Notes under the pieces: model-generated
What the model was told of the DNA's origin: nothing
Seen by the model: only the letters and a program-made list of their open reading frames with translations
The model's database searches: none
Translations under genes and position numbers: made by a program
Assembly (NCBI RefSeq): GCF_005889735.1
Contig: NZ_VCKY01000117.1
Location: 1 to 32,978 of the forward strand
Reading direction: 5' to 3'
Source: Nonomuraea turkmeniaca
Lineage (GTDB): Bacteria; Actinomycetota; Actinomycetes; Streptosporangiales; Streptosporangiaceae
DNA length: 32,978 nucleotides
Part shown: positions 1 through 7,833 of the stretch, one piece after another
Numbering within the stretch: the stretch's first letter is position 1
Layout of the letters: each line of letters begins with the position of its first letter

Positions 1-36
1 GGGGTGGGCTCCGTGCAGGGTGGTGGGGGAAACGGG

Positions 37-73
37 CTCGGCCCGGCCTTCGAGGTGCGAAGGCCGGGCCGAG
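37..73 (-). terminator. strong hairpin, likely terminator of the 94-747 gene
   Basis: A perfect 16-base stem (37-52 with 58-73) with a 5-base loop lies just downstream of the minus-strand gene that ends at 94. There is no long T-tract, only a short TTT on the minus strand after the stem, which is common in high-GC terminators. Confidence 0.7.
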
Positions 74-93
74 GTGCAGTAGAGGAAGCTGGG

Positions 94-747
94 CTACCAG
101 TTGTCGTGGGGGCGTTCCAGATCGAGGAGACGGGATCGGGCGGGACTCAGGCGGGACCGGAGGTCATCACCGATGTACTCGAACGTTTCGGCGCCGTCCC
201 AGTCGATGGCACCGCCGTCACACAAGGGGGCGGCGACGGCCTCGGTGTTCTCCGGCGTTCCAGGGCACAGCCACACCACGCGCCGGTTCTGCCTGTCCAG
301 CACCAGCGCCTGCCTGCACCACGGCGCGAGAGGAGGCGGCAGCAGGTGCCTCTGGCGTGGCCGCACGGTGAGGTCGCCGATGTAGGGCGGGTACAGGACC
401 GGGGCGATCACGGCTGGGTCGAGCAGCGCGGTCAACGCCTGGCGTGCTGAACCTGCGCCGGGCGGCACCGCGCGGGTGTTGTACTCGATGGCGTTGTCCA
501 TGGTGACAAGGCCGTCGTCACCGGCCAGAGCTTCGAGGAGCCGCCGTCCGGGGCCACGCAGGCTGACCGTGTACTGGCCGGAGCCGGTGTCGAGGTGGGC
601 GTGCCGGTCGGCCAGCCAGTAGACCGCTGTGAAGGCGGGGTTCACGACCACCATGTGGCCCTGGTCTGGGTAGATGTCGTTGTCGATGCGTCGTGGGATC
701 ACAAGAGGCGTCCGATCGCTAGGGGAGGCGGCCGCCACGGAAAGCAT
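94..747 (-). CDS. hypothetical protein, unknown family
   Basis: A 217-residue reading frame with actinobacterial codon usage. The open frame runs much further upstream (to 1296), but that part crosses the oppositely oriented Nudix gene and a low-GC stretch (about 755-800) that looks like a promoter. I therefore chose the ATG at 747; a GTG at 738 with GGCGGA nine bases upstream is an equally good start. I see no signal peptide, membrane segment or known catalytic motif. The C-terminus is acidic and aromatic (around WDGAETFEYIGDD). I do not recognise the family. A strong hairpin follows the stop codon. Confidence 0.6.
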   Translation of the reverse strand: MLSVAAASPSDRTPLVIPRRIDNDIYPDQGHMVVVNPAFTAVYWLADRHAHLDTGSGQYTVSLRGPGRRLLEALAGDDGLVTMDNAIEYNTRAVPPGAGSARQALTALLDPAVIAPVLYPPYIGDLTVRPRQRHLLPPPLAPWCRQALVLDRQNRRVVWLCPGTPENTEAVAAPLCDGGAIDWDGAETFEYIGDDLRSRLSPARSRLLDLERPHDNW

Positions 748-1131
748 TCCGCCATGCGTAAAAAAGAATACAAGATAGTTAATTTTGTGGCGAGCTTGCG
801 GTGTGACCGGTGCATACCGGGGCGGCCGGACACCTGCTGCGACATCCAGGAGTCGGAGGTGCTCGGCGCGGCGTGGTACCCGCTGGCCGAAGCCGTGCGC
901 CTGGTCGCCCCTACATCGCGCGGGCGACCGGCGTGCTGGGGGTTGACCGGTGGAGCTGATCCCGCTGATCGACGCGAGGCGCCGCAGCGCTGTTCGCGCG
1001 GCGCCGACCCGCCGGTGGACGAGTCCTGCTGATGGCCGGGCGTGCGGTGGCCTGTGGTCGGTAGGGTGCACGCACTGGTGAGCGCGGAAGGGCTGGAGCT
1101 CACCAGTCCGTCGATCAGCGGAGGGTGCCCG

Positions 1132-1734
1132 ATGCCCGACAGGCAACTTGATCCGCGAGGTGTTGTCCGTGACCTCGTGCAGGCCGTCGCGCCGCATGAC
1201 GAGCGCGAGTCGGCCGATCAGCGGTGGATGCTCGATTGGATCGATTCCGGGCATCCGCTGTTTCGTACGGCCAAGCCTGCCACCCCGCCGCAGCACCTGG
1301 CCGTGTATTCCGTCCTGATCGACGCGCCGACGCGGTCAATCATGATCGTCTGGCATGTACTGGCACAGGCTTGGTTGTTCCCCGGCGGCCATGTCGATGA
1401 TCTTGAGGATCCGCGTGCGTCTGTGGTCCGCGAACTGGCAGAGGAGCTGCAGATCACGCCTGCCTTTCACCCGGAGTTCGGAGACGACCCCTTCTTTCTG
1501 ACGGTGACCCAGACCCGCGGCGCGGACTCCCATGTGGACGTCACGCTCTGGTTCGTCTTCGAGACTGACCGAGACGCGCCGATGGTGCCCGATGAGCGGG
1601 AGTTCGGCGAGGTGCTCTGGGTTCCGATCGATGACCGGACCGCGTGGCCTGACGGGGTGTTCGACCCGGGCCTTGCGCGCTTCCTCGCCAAACTGGCTGC
1701 GCGTCTTGGCCCTGAGGCCCTCCTCGGCAGGTAA
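1132..1734 (+). CDS. Nudix hydrolase
   Basis: A 200-residue protein with a full Nudix box at about residues 86-105: G86, E92, R100-E101 and E104-E105, matching G-x5-E-x7-RE-U-x-EE. The usual glycine after the EE pair is replaced, which many family members tolerate. Nudix enzymes hydrolyse nucleoside diphosphates linked to another group, using Mg2+ held by the box glutamates; the substrate cannot be told from sequence. The start is ATG 1132, preceded by GGAGGG at seven bases; the longer frame from 1042 lacks a ribosome site. It is transcribed away from the 94-747 gene, so the two may share a divergent promoter region. It resembles free-standing actinomycete Nudix proteins and is probably a cytoplasmic chromosomal gene, not phage. 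Confidence 0.88.
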   Translation: MPDRQLDPRGVVRDLVQAVAPHDERESADQRWMLDWIDSGHPLFRTAKPATPPQHLAVYSVLIDAPTRSIMIVWHVLAQAWLFPGGHVDDLEDPRASVVRELAEELQITPAFHPEFGDDPFFLTVTQTRGADSHVDVTLWFVFETDRDAPMVPDEREFGEVLWVPIDDRTAWPDGVFDPGLARFLAKLAARLGPEALLGR

Positions 1735-2252
1735 CGGGCGCGTCCTGGAGGGCAGCCGAGCAATTGTTGGGCTCGCTGGGGCGCTCGGAGTCGCGTTGAT
1801 CGCGCCGGAGGTCGGGGCTCCCACCTGCATCAGGGACAGGTCAACGCGGGTGGCCGTCTCGATGACCTTGGGTCGCTCGCGTAGCGTGGCGAACGCTGGC
1901 CGTGATGCCCTCAGCGGCCGGCCCGCTGATGATCACTTTTGGTAATACAGAAAGCCTGAGCGCGAGCAGATCTCCCGGCATCCTGGCATGCGCGCACGTC
2001 GCGGCGGCCCACAGAGTTGGCGCGCCGCACGACCTTATGACACACGATTTTCGAGCCGTCTTCCTTACTTGGTGAAGGTGCGCACGAGGGCCGTTAGTCC
2101 AAGATCGGAAATCTAATGGCGGAAGCAAATTGTTTAGCCTTTTGCAAGGGAGACTTCTCGTGTCGCATTGCCTACAATTATCTTCATGGCACGCCCCCGA
2201 ATATCGGATCAGTCGGCAAGTCAATCCTCTTCTCTTCCGAGTCGCGCACTCG
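1735..2252. other. gene-poor region, lower GC
   Basis: No convincing intact gene. Base composition falls around 2100-2260 compared with both flanks. Short frames here lack recognisable domains and plausible ribosome sites. The right end merges into a phosphatase-like remnant. I see no tRNA, insertion-sequence end or long repeat. Confidence 0.5.
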
Positions 2253-2435
2253 ATGTTTCCGAACGTGCGCAACTTCCGTGACGCCGGAATTTCCGCGCTG
2301 AAGTCCGGTCTCCTCTTCAGATCAGGGTCGCCGCCGCTCAGCGCTGATCGCGAGGGCGCGTACCCCGAACTCGCGCCCGGAATTACCGATCTTGAAAACG
2401 GTGCGCTTTCCACTCCATTTTGCCGATTTCCGTGA
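2253..2435 (+). pseudogene. remnant of a tyrosine-phosphatase-like gene (N-terminal part)
   Basis: Sixty residues that begin MFPNVRNFRDAGI and continue to KSGLLFRSGSP. These two blocks match the N-terminal signature of the actinobacterial Tyr/Ser protein phosphatase family (NFRD-[LV]-GG followed by a (R/K)xGxLFRS segment). After that the frame loses resemblance and stops, so the catalytic HCxxGxxRT loop is missing. The local sequence is less GC-rich than its neighbours. I infer a decayed or truncated gene; a short, unrelated protein is possible. Confidence 0.4.
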
Positions 2436-2568
2436 GTCGGGACCGTCGTCCGTCCCGGCTCCGCTAAGCTCGCTCGGGTTACAGGGTGGGCTCTGGATGC
2501 CCCGCTGTATATGAGTGCTGCACGGTGCGCATGAACCCATCGGCGATCAAGGTGTGGGAGCGACGATA

Positions 2569-3306
2569 ATGACTGATGTGTCTGATGGCGCGGTCGCACT
2601 GACCGGAGGACGCATGGCGTCGGCGGTCCTCCGAAGGAACGACACGGTTCTGCGGCCTGCCTCGGATTCCTCGGAATTCATGGCCGCACTTCTCAAAACT
2701 TTCGAGCAGCAGAATTTTACTGGCGCCCCGAAGTATTTGGGCCAGGTGGACGACAAGGATATGTTCACCTATATCCCGGGTGACGTGCCCGCGAAATTCC
2801 GGCCCTGGTCCGATGACCAGGTGGGCGCAGCGGCCCGCCTTTTGCGTCAGATGCATGACGCTACGCGCGGAAGTGACTTGGCTGGTCGCTTCGATGTGGT
2901 GTGCCACCATGACCCCGGCCCCAACAACGCGGTCTTCCAGAACGACATGCCGGTTGCGTTCATCGACTTCGAGTTGGCGGCTCCGGGTGGTCGCCTTGAA
3001 GATGTCGCGTACATGGCCTGGACCTGGTCGATCTCGTCGAAACAGACGATGGCGCTGGTGGACCAGGCGGCGCAGGTGCGCCTCATCGCCGACACCTACG
3101 GTCTGCACGAGGCGGAGCGCCACGCGCTGACCGACTGCGTCCTGGAGCGGCAATCGCGCAATGTCCGTTTCTGGGCGGAGCTCGCGGCGCATCCGGAGAC
3201 GGCCCCGGCTGCACCGGAGGTCCTGGCTGACCGGATTGCGTGGAGCAAGCGGGAGCACCACTTCGTCTACACGCACCGTGAGGTCTTCGACGGGGCACTG
3301 GCCTGA
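2569..3306 (+). CDS. phosphotransferase, aminoglycoside-phosphotransferase (APH) fold
   Basis: A 245-residue protein with the APH/choline-kinase signature. The Brenner-type catalytic loop is HHDPGPNN (residues 113-120, base D115, metal-binding N120), and the metal-binding block is FIDFELAAPG (131-140, D133). The family transfers ATP gamma-phosphate to a hydroxyl of a small molecule; the acceptor is unknown, and many actinomycete members are not resistance enzymes. The N-terminal lobe is short for the family. Start ATG 2569 has GGGAG nine bases upstream; the frame extends to 2515 without support. It sits between two gene remnants, so this may be an intact accessory gene in a decayed neighbourhood. 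Confidence 0.85.
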   Translation: MTDVSDGAVALTGGRMASAVLRRNDTVLRPASDSSEFMAALLKTFEQQNFTGAPKYLGQVDDKDMFTYIPGDVPAKFRPWSDDQVGAAARLLRQMHDATRGSDLAGRFDVVCHHDPGPNNAVFQNDMPVAFIDFELAAPGGRLEDVAYMAWTWSISSKQTMALVDQAAQVRLIADTYGLHEAERHALTDCVLERQSRNVRFWAELAAHPETAPAAPEVLADRIAWSKREHHFVYTHREVFDGALA

Positions 3307-3322
3307 CTGCTGGCGGGTCGGC

Positions 3323-3574
3323 TCAGCCGCTGGTGTGCGCGGCCGGGCGTGCGGGTGCGTCAGGGAGCCCGAACATAGCCCCGGAGGTGCGCGCGAGATG
3401 GGCGATGTCGACGGGTCGTCCCTTGCGGTGCACGAAGGGTGGCGCGGGCCGGTCGAGCGGTGGGTTGGCCAGGAACAGCATGGTCAGGCGCTGCGGGAGC
3501 CGGTGATTGCGGACCTGGTGGTAGAGCGGCGGGATGTCGCCGCTGGTCATCGCGGTGAGAAGGCTGCCCGGCAT
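3323..3574 (-). pseudogene. C-terminal fragment of a 2OG-Fe(II) oxygenase-like protein
   Basis: About 83 residues whose core is SGDIPPLYHQVRNH followed by LPQRLTMLFLANP. H19 and R29 are ten residues apart and followed by L-T, matching the distal iron-binding His and the 2-oxoglutarate-binding Arg (H-x9-R-x-S/T) of the isopenicillin-N-synthase/2OG oxygenase family. The proximal H-x-D pair and the whole N-terminal half are absent. The open frame continues upstream only to the stop codon at 3662-3664, which ends the neighbouring membrane-protein gene. This is therefore a 5'-truncated remnant, and the truncation point is close to where phage-type genes start. Confidence 0.42.
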
Positions 3575-3661
3575 CGCCAGGATGAGCAGTTGATGCCCGG
3601 TGCCCAGTGAGCGGTGGGCGGGTTCAATGCTGGCCTCGGCAGGGCACGCTCGGTGTGAGCC

Positions 3662-4015
3662 TCAGGCCGCCCGAGCCTTCCGTGCATCTGCTGCGAGGTT
3701 ACGGAGGTGCTCGGCGAGGCGGTCGGCGTCGTCGGCGTTCATGGTGGACAGGACGTTGTTCCACGTGATGGTGATCGTGTTGCCGCGGAGCTGGGCGTCA
3801 CCGCGCAGGGTCTGTGGCGTGCCCGCGCCGCTCTTACGCCACGTGGACTGGACGATCACGAAGGCGAGGCCAAGGGACCAGCCGGCGACCATGGACGTCA
3901 TGAGGGCGAGCACGTTCTTCGGCCAGATGTGGGCGGCCCACATCAGAGGAAGGAGCGTCGCGGCCACTCCCAGGTAGACCCTGATGAAGCGGTCGAAGAG
4001 GGGCGTGTTGAGCAT
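3662..4015 (-). CDS. small membrane protein, function unknown
   Basis: A 117-residue protein with two N-terminal hydrophobic segments (about residues 11-31 and 37-56), then a soluble, helical, charged tail. An excellent ribosome site (AGGAGG, five bases before ATG 4015) fixes the start. It lies downstream of the small-gene operon that ends at 4097, with an 81-base gap, and is read in the same direction, so it may be the last gene of that unit. No family recognised; two membrane spans plus a cytosolic domain would fit a phage membrane or superinfection protein, but that is only a guess. Confidence 0.72.
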   Translation of the reverse strand: MLNTPLFDRFIRVYLGVAATLLPLMWAAHIWPKNVLALMTSMVAGWSLGLAFVIVQSTWRKSGAGTPQTLRGDAQLRGNTITITWNNVLSTMNADDADRLAEHLRNLAADARKARAA

Positions 4016-4096
4016 GAAGACCTCCTGGAAGGGGTTGCAGCGGCTGTGCTGGGGCCGGGGCCCGGCTGGGCGGCGCCGGGAGATCGTGGTGGGCGG

Positions 4097-4270
4097 TCAT
4101 GGTGTCGGGGTGACTGTCCATGTGCGGCCGCACCGATCGCAGAGCATGGCGACCGGCTCGAACGACGCCATGCCCTTGAAGATCATCGTGGTGTCGTGTC
4201 CGCTGGTGAGGCACTTGCGCCGAGCCAGTTCGGCTGCGGCCGCCTCCAGCGTCCAGAGCTGTGCGCTCAT
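4097..4270 (-). CDS. small protein with one CxxC knuckle
   Basis: A 57-residue protein containing CDRCGRTW near the C-terminus, a single CxxC half-site typical of small phage zinc-knuckle proteins. Its ATG (4270) overlaps the TGA of the preceding gene (4267-4269) as ATGA, showing translational coupling, so it is very likely real despite its size. Function unknown. Confidence 0.68.
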   Translation of the reverse strand: MSAQLWTLEAAAAELARRKCLTSGHDTTMIFKGMASFEPVAMLCDRCGRTWTVTPTP

Positions 4271-4620
4271 GTCCCGCCCTCCCAGGAGCACGCGGGGGCG
4301 CGCTCGGCGGGCTCGGCCGAGGTGCGCTGCGCGAGCATGGCGGCCAGCTGGCCGTGTGAGGAGCCCGGCGCGGCGATCGTCCAGAAGCCCGGCATCGTGG
4401 CAGCGGCGACCAGGCGGCCGGCGCCGTCGTCGCATGCGGCGACCACGCGTGTGCACGGGGCCGGGGCGGCCGTGACGTGCTCCTGCAGCAGCCAGCCAGG
4501 GCACCATCGTGTCTGGTAGCCGCCCTGCTCGGAGTCAGCGGCGAACACGAGCAGGCAGCCGGGCTGTGCGGGGAAGAAGCCGATGGTACGCCAGCGGAGC
4601 GGCTGTTCATCGTCGGGCAT
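4267..4620 (-). CDS. hypothetical protein
   Basis: A 117-residue protein with no recognised domain. GGAG six bases upstream supports ATG 4620; a GTG at 4626 is an alternative. The start overlaps the end of the DUF2493 gene by 14 bases and the end overlaps the next gene as ATGA, so it belongs to the same transcript. It has scattered Trp/Cys/Pro in the N-terminal half and no membrane segment. Confidence 0.68.
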   Translation of the reverse strand: MPDDEQPLRWRTIGFFPAQPGCLLVFAADSEQGGYQTRWCPGWLLQEHVTAAPAPCTRVVAACDDGAGRLVAAATMPGFWTIAAPGSSHGQLAAMLAQRTSAEPAERAPACSWEGGT

Positions 4621-5068
4621 ATGCACTCCAGGTTCGCCGTCGCAGCGGCGGGGTGGGTGTGAAACGCCGGGTGGGAATGCCGGCGCGTTCGGCCCGGCGG
4701 GCGCAGCCGAAGGTGCCGCGCGACCATGGGTGCGGGAAGGCCACGCATTCGTCGGCGCCGGAGGCGATCATGGCGTTGTTGCGGATCGGCCCGGCGGCGT
4801 CGCCGTAGCGCCCCCAGTTGGCCGGAAACTCCCTGTCGGGAACGCCCCGGGCCAGGCACCACAGATGGGCGAGCCAGTCCGCCGACTCTTCCGACCGCCG
4901 GCCGTGCTCGTCCTCTGCCGGGTAGCAGGCGCCGTGCTTGACGAGCATGTCGGGGTGTTCGGCGTGGATTTCGTCCAGTACCCGCCACAGAAGCGCCTTG
5001 TCGACGCAGTCTCTGGCCCCGGTGAACAGAACCTCCCACGGACGCCCGCCGGCGGCCGGCGGCGTCAT
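4607..5068 (-). CDS. DUF2493 / SLOG-family protein
   Basis: A 153-residue protein opening with EVLFTGARDC, the GxR-type nucleotide-binding loop of the DUF2493 (YspA/cpYpsA-like SLOG) Rossmann fold. It is followed by a long helix, a conserved ANWGRYGDAAGPIRNNAMI block and an AFPHPWSRGT segment, which is the usual order in this phage family. SLOG proteins are thought to bind nucleotides or nucleotide-derived ligands; a specific reaction is not known for this subgroup. Its ATG (5068) overlaps the preceding stop as ATGA. A cytoplasmic phage accessory protein is likely. Confidence 0.82.
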   Translation of the reverse strand: MTPPAAGGRPWEVLFTGARDCVDKALLWRVLDEIHAEHPDMLVKHGACYPAEDEHGRRSEESADWLAHLWCLARGVPDREFPANWGRYGDAAGPIRNNAMIASGADECVAFPHPWSRGTFGCARRAERAGIPTRRFTPTPPLRRRTWSAYARR

Positions 5069-5808
5069 GGCTGCTCCTTCGATTCGTCTGGTTGGGTGTG
5101 GGCCGCCAGGTAGGAGAGCGGCATCTGTCCAAGGGTGAGCGGGTCGGGGTGACCCTCCAGGACGCTGATGGCGCGGCTGATGCCGTCGAAGCAGCCTTCG
5201 AACGCTTCGGCGAGCAACACGGCGATGACCTTCGCCTCGAACACGTCCCTGACGCCGTCGGCGACGACTCGCTCGCTGGGCGGGCAGGTGGCGCTGGCGG
5301 CCCGTCCTTGTTCAACGAGGTTGCTCAGGAACCGGTCGGCGAGGTCGCCGGCGGTGAACGGGGCCTGGCCGTGCCACTTTCGGTTGTCCCAGCTGCTGAA
5401 CCATCTAGGGGGAGGCTGGTACGGCAGCGTCCCGCAGTCGTGGATGGCCTGCCACGCGCGACCGTCGGTCTTGACCACGGCGACGAAGGGCACGTACCTG
5501 GAGCGGCATGTCCGCCAGTGGTCATGGTTGTGCTCGGTCGTCACGCACACCTGCAGCGTGCCGTCGATCTCGGAGGCGCTCCATCCGCCGCGTCGGCACT
5601 TCTCCCACCAGGGGCGTCGGTCGGCGTTTGCGGGCACGGGCACGTCGGCGAGGACGCCGTGCCACTGGCCGCGGCACCGGCACTGGCATGCGCTGTCTGT
5701 GTGCGGGCCGGCGGCGACCAGGCATGCCGGGGTGCACAGGCCGCTGCTGATCAGCTCGGAGGCGGGAACGGCGGACGCCGCCGGCGACGCGGTGCTCGTG
5801 GCGGTCAC
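5065..5808 (-). CDS. Cys-rich phage protein of unknown function
   Basis: A 247-residue protein. The N-terminal quarter carries CTPAC and a CQCRCRGQWHG cluster, a Cys/His pattern that recurs in small actinophage proteins and probably binds zinc. The middle is rich in Trp and Asp/His (TEHNHDHWRTC), and the rest is helical. GTG 5808 overlaps the upstream TGA as GTGA; the frame is open further upstream but that part reads as out-of-frame sequence. No enzymatic family recognised. Confidence 0.7.
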   Translation of the reverse strand: MTATSTASPAASAVPASELISSGLCTPACLVAAGPHTDSACQCRCRGQWHGVLADVPVPANADRRPWWEKCRRGGWSASEIDGTLQVCVTTEHNHDHWRTCRSRYVPFVAVVKTDGRAWQAIHDCGTLPYQPPPRWFSSWDNRKWHGQAPFTAGDLADRFLSNLVEQGRAASATCPPSERVVADGVRDVFEAKVIAVLLAEAFEGCFDGISRAISVLEGHPDPLTLGQMPLSYLAAHTQPDESKEQP

Positions 5809-6671
5809 GCGGTCACCAGCCTGAGGCCGCCGTACACCGCTGGGTGGCGGCTCATGCTGGCGCGACGCTCCTCCACCGCGCCGGCAAGCGGTTCCACGCC
5901 GGTCAGCGTCACCGGCACCGTCGGGCGGCCCGCCCGGGCGCACGGCTCGCACATCGGTTCGGTGTCACCGGAGGCTGCCGCGGCGCGGTGAAGCTGGCAC
6001 ACCAGGACGGGACCGCGGTCGCATCCATGCGCGCACGTGAGCGTGACTCGCCACCAAGCGCCGAACGTGCAGCGGGCCGCCGCAGCGGAGTGAGCCGGGT
6101 CGATCCGAACCTGCACCTGGCAGCGGGCACCGTCTGCTACCTGCGAGTGCTGCGCGATCTCCTCCTCTTCGGCGTAGCGGGCCTCGATGAACGCCGCCTC
6201 GAACGCGCCCCGCGACTTCGGTCGCGCTGGCACATAATGCACGCTCGAGCGGCCGCAGCCACATGCGCCCGGGCACCACGGCACCGCCCGCACCCAGCCG
6301 GGCTCGATGTCGGCCACGCCCTCGATGACCACCAGGTCCTCCTCGGCCGCGTACGTGACGGCCGCGTGACGCAGCTCGACCGGAGCGTGGCCGCGCACCA
6401 GCAGCAGTGGCCCGTTGCCGCCTTCCAGGAGTGTCACCTTGGGCACGAGGTCGCGGCGGTCGCCGTCCACGTACACGACCCGCCACGTGGGATGACACGG
6501 CTCGACGTGCCGCGGCTGATCGTCGAAGCGCACCCGGAGACCGGCGTCGAAGCCGACGATGCGGCCAGGCCGGCCATCGACGACGACCCGGTCGCCGCGG
6601 TAGGCGGGCACGCCGTAATAGATGCGGACGTACTCGGCGTTGCCGCCCTTCCAGCGGTCCAGCCGGTTCAC
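5805..6671 (-). CDS. phage protein with SH3/KOW-like N-terminus and Cys clusters
   Basis: A 288-residue protein. Residues about 15-65 (YRGDRVVVDGRPGRIVGF to HPTWRV) form a small beta-barrel pattern of KOW/SH3 type seen in many actinophage small proteins. Later come CPGACGCG and two further Cys pairs (CTFGAWW...CAHGC, CEPC), suggesting bound metal. The start is GTG 6671, overlapping the upstream stop as GTGA. No known enzyme; probably a cytoplasmic nucleic-acid- or protein-binding early protein. Confidence 0.68.
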   Translation of the reverse strand: MNRLDRWKGGNAEYVRIYYGVPAYRGDRVVVDGRPGRIVGFDAGLRVRFDDQPRHVEPCHPTWRVVYVDGDRRDLVPKVTLLEGGNGPLLLVRGHAPVELRHAAVTYAAEEDLVVIEGVADIEPGWVRAVPWCPGACGCGRSSVHYVPARPKSRGAFEAAFIEARYAEEEEIAQHSQVADGARCQVQVRIDPAHSAAAARCTFGAWWRVTLTCAHGCDRGPVLVCQLHRAAAASGDTEPMCEPCARAGRPTVPVTLTGVEPLAGAVEERRASMSRHPAVYGGLRLVTA

Positions 6672-7090
6672 TGTGCCACGTCCGCGACCGTGCCGCTGGC
6701 CGAGGAGGCGGTGCCGGGAGCGGGCGTGCGGTCGCAGCCGCACAGGCCGCACTCGTGCGCCGGCCGCCGCGGCGGCAGCGGCACCTGCTCATACGCGCCA
6801 GGCTGGGCACGCCACAGGACCGGCTCCCACGTGTTCAGCCATTGCCGCCAGGCCCGCTTCTGCTTGGCGTAGCGGGCCACCCACCAGCAGCAGATCAGCA
6901 GGTCGCCGCGGCTGATGCCGTACTCGTCGTAGAGCACCTGCGGTCGGTCGCCGGCCAGGTACGCGCTGATGATGACGGCGACGGACACGCCGCTGGCCTC
7001 GATCGTCGGCTTGCCGAAGTTCACCGCGGGGTCGGCCACGATGCGGGGCCGCCGTACGCTCTCGTCCGCGGCCTTCTGCATGGCGATCAT
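6668..7090 (-). CDS. DUF433 domain protein (winged-helix, antitoxin-like)
   Basis: A 140-residue protein whose residues about 14-68 follow the DUF433 pattern: RIVADPAVNFGKPTIEASG, then SVAVIISAYLAG and a YGISRGDL helix. DUF433 is a small winged-helix fold, often an antitoxin or DNA-binding partner. The C-terminal half adds a Trp-rich stretch and a CGLCGCD motif not usual for stand-alone DUF433, so this is an extended phage version. ATG 7090 overlaps the upstream stop as ATGA. No obvious toxin is adjacent, so I do not call a toxin-antitoxin pair. Confidence 0.75.
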   Translation of the reverse strand: MIAMQKAADESVRRPRIVADPAVNFGKPTIEASGVSVAVIISAYLAGDRPQVLYDEYGISRGDLLICCWWVARYAKQKRAWRQWLNTWEPVLWRAQPGAYEQVPLPPRRPAHECGLCGCDRTPAPGTASSASGTVADVAQ

Positions 7091-7782
7091 CGGGTCGCCT
7101 CCCCGGCTGGCTGGTTCAGGCCGGCGAGTTCGTCGATCGTGACGCCGAGCGCGGGCGCGAGACGCGCCAGTGCCGGCAGCGTCGGGTACATGCGGCCCTC
7201 CTCCAGGCGCCACAGGCGTGCCTGGTCGAGTCCGGCGGCGGCCGCCGCCTGCGCCTCCGTGAGGCCGGCGCGTTTGCGGGCCGCCCTGATGCGGGCTCCC
7301 ACGGCGAACGTCGTCAGCTGCGCAGCAGGCGTGTCGCCGGCCACAGCGAGCATGCCGGCCAACTGGCGGCGCGCGTCGGCGTCCAGGTGGTTGCGCAGCA
7401 CAGCGGCGATCGCTGGCAGCGGCGGCATCCCCTGCGAGCCGAACAGCTCATCGGCGGTCGGCTCGGCCGTGAACTTCCGGTGGCGGCCCGGGTCGAAGTG
7501 CTCCCACTCCGGCGAGCAGAACCCGGGCCCGTCAGGATGGAGTCGGCAGCGCTGCGCCAGGTACCTGGTGGCGACTTCGCCCTCCAGCGGTCCGTACACG
7601 CGCGCCGCAAGGCCGCTGATGAGCACCGTGGCGTACCCGGCCTCCTGGCCGTGCTCCCACACGCGGTTACGGCAGCGGAGGTTCTTTCTCGTGCGGCCGG
7701 TGCACTGGCCGCCCTCCAGGTCGGGAAACACGTACAGCTGGCTGGCGCCGCCGGCGGAGATCAAGATGGGCATGTTGCGCAT
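7087..7782 (-). CDS. zinc-motif protein with C-terminal XRE-type helix-turn-helix
   Basis: A 231-residue protein. The N-terminal part carries QCTGRTRKNLRCRN and later RCRLHP...FCSPEWEHF, a Cys/His arrangement typical of phage zinc-binding domains. Residues about 162-215 form a lambda-repressor-like HTH (VGARIRAARKRAGLTEAQAA, then DQARLWRLEEG and LARLAPALGV). It probably binds DNA and could regulate this operon. ATG 7782 has GAGGA seven bases upstream and follows a 51-base gap, so it opens a group of overlapping genes that runs to 4097. Confidence 0.8.
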   Translation of the reverse strand: MRNMPILISAGGASQLYVFPDLEGGQCTGRTRKNLRCRNRVWEHGQEAGYATVLISGLAARVYGPLEGEVATRYLAQRCRLHPDGPGFCSPEWEHFDPGRHRKFTAEPTADELFGSQGMPPLPAIAAVLRNHLDADARRQLAGMLAVAGDTPAAQLTTFAVGARIRAARKRAGLTEAQAAAAAGLDQARLWRLEEGRMYPTLPALARLAPALGVTIDELAGLNQPAGEATR

Positions 7783-7833
7783 ATCAGGTCCTCACGAAGT
7801 GGGGTGTCGCGGGGGTGGGGGCCGCGGTCAAGG

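Noticed and set aside
748..1296. N-terminal extension of the 94-747 gene to 1296 (400 residues)
   Set aside because: It runs antisense through the Nudix gene, has no ribosome site and has atypical composition; it is a by-product of high GC.
6668..7782. Toxin-antitoxin pair made of DUF433 and XRE proteins
   Set aside because: Both look like DNA-binding or antitoxin-type folds; no PIN-like or other toxin partner is next to them.
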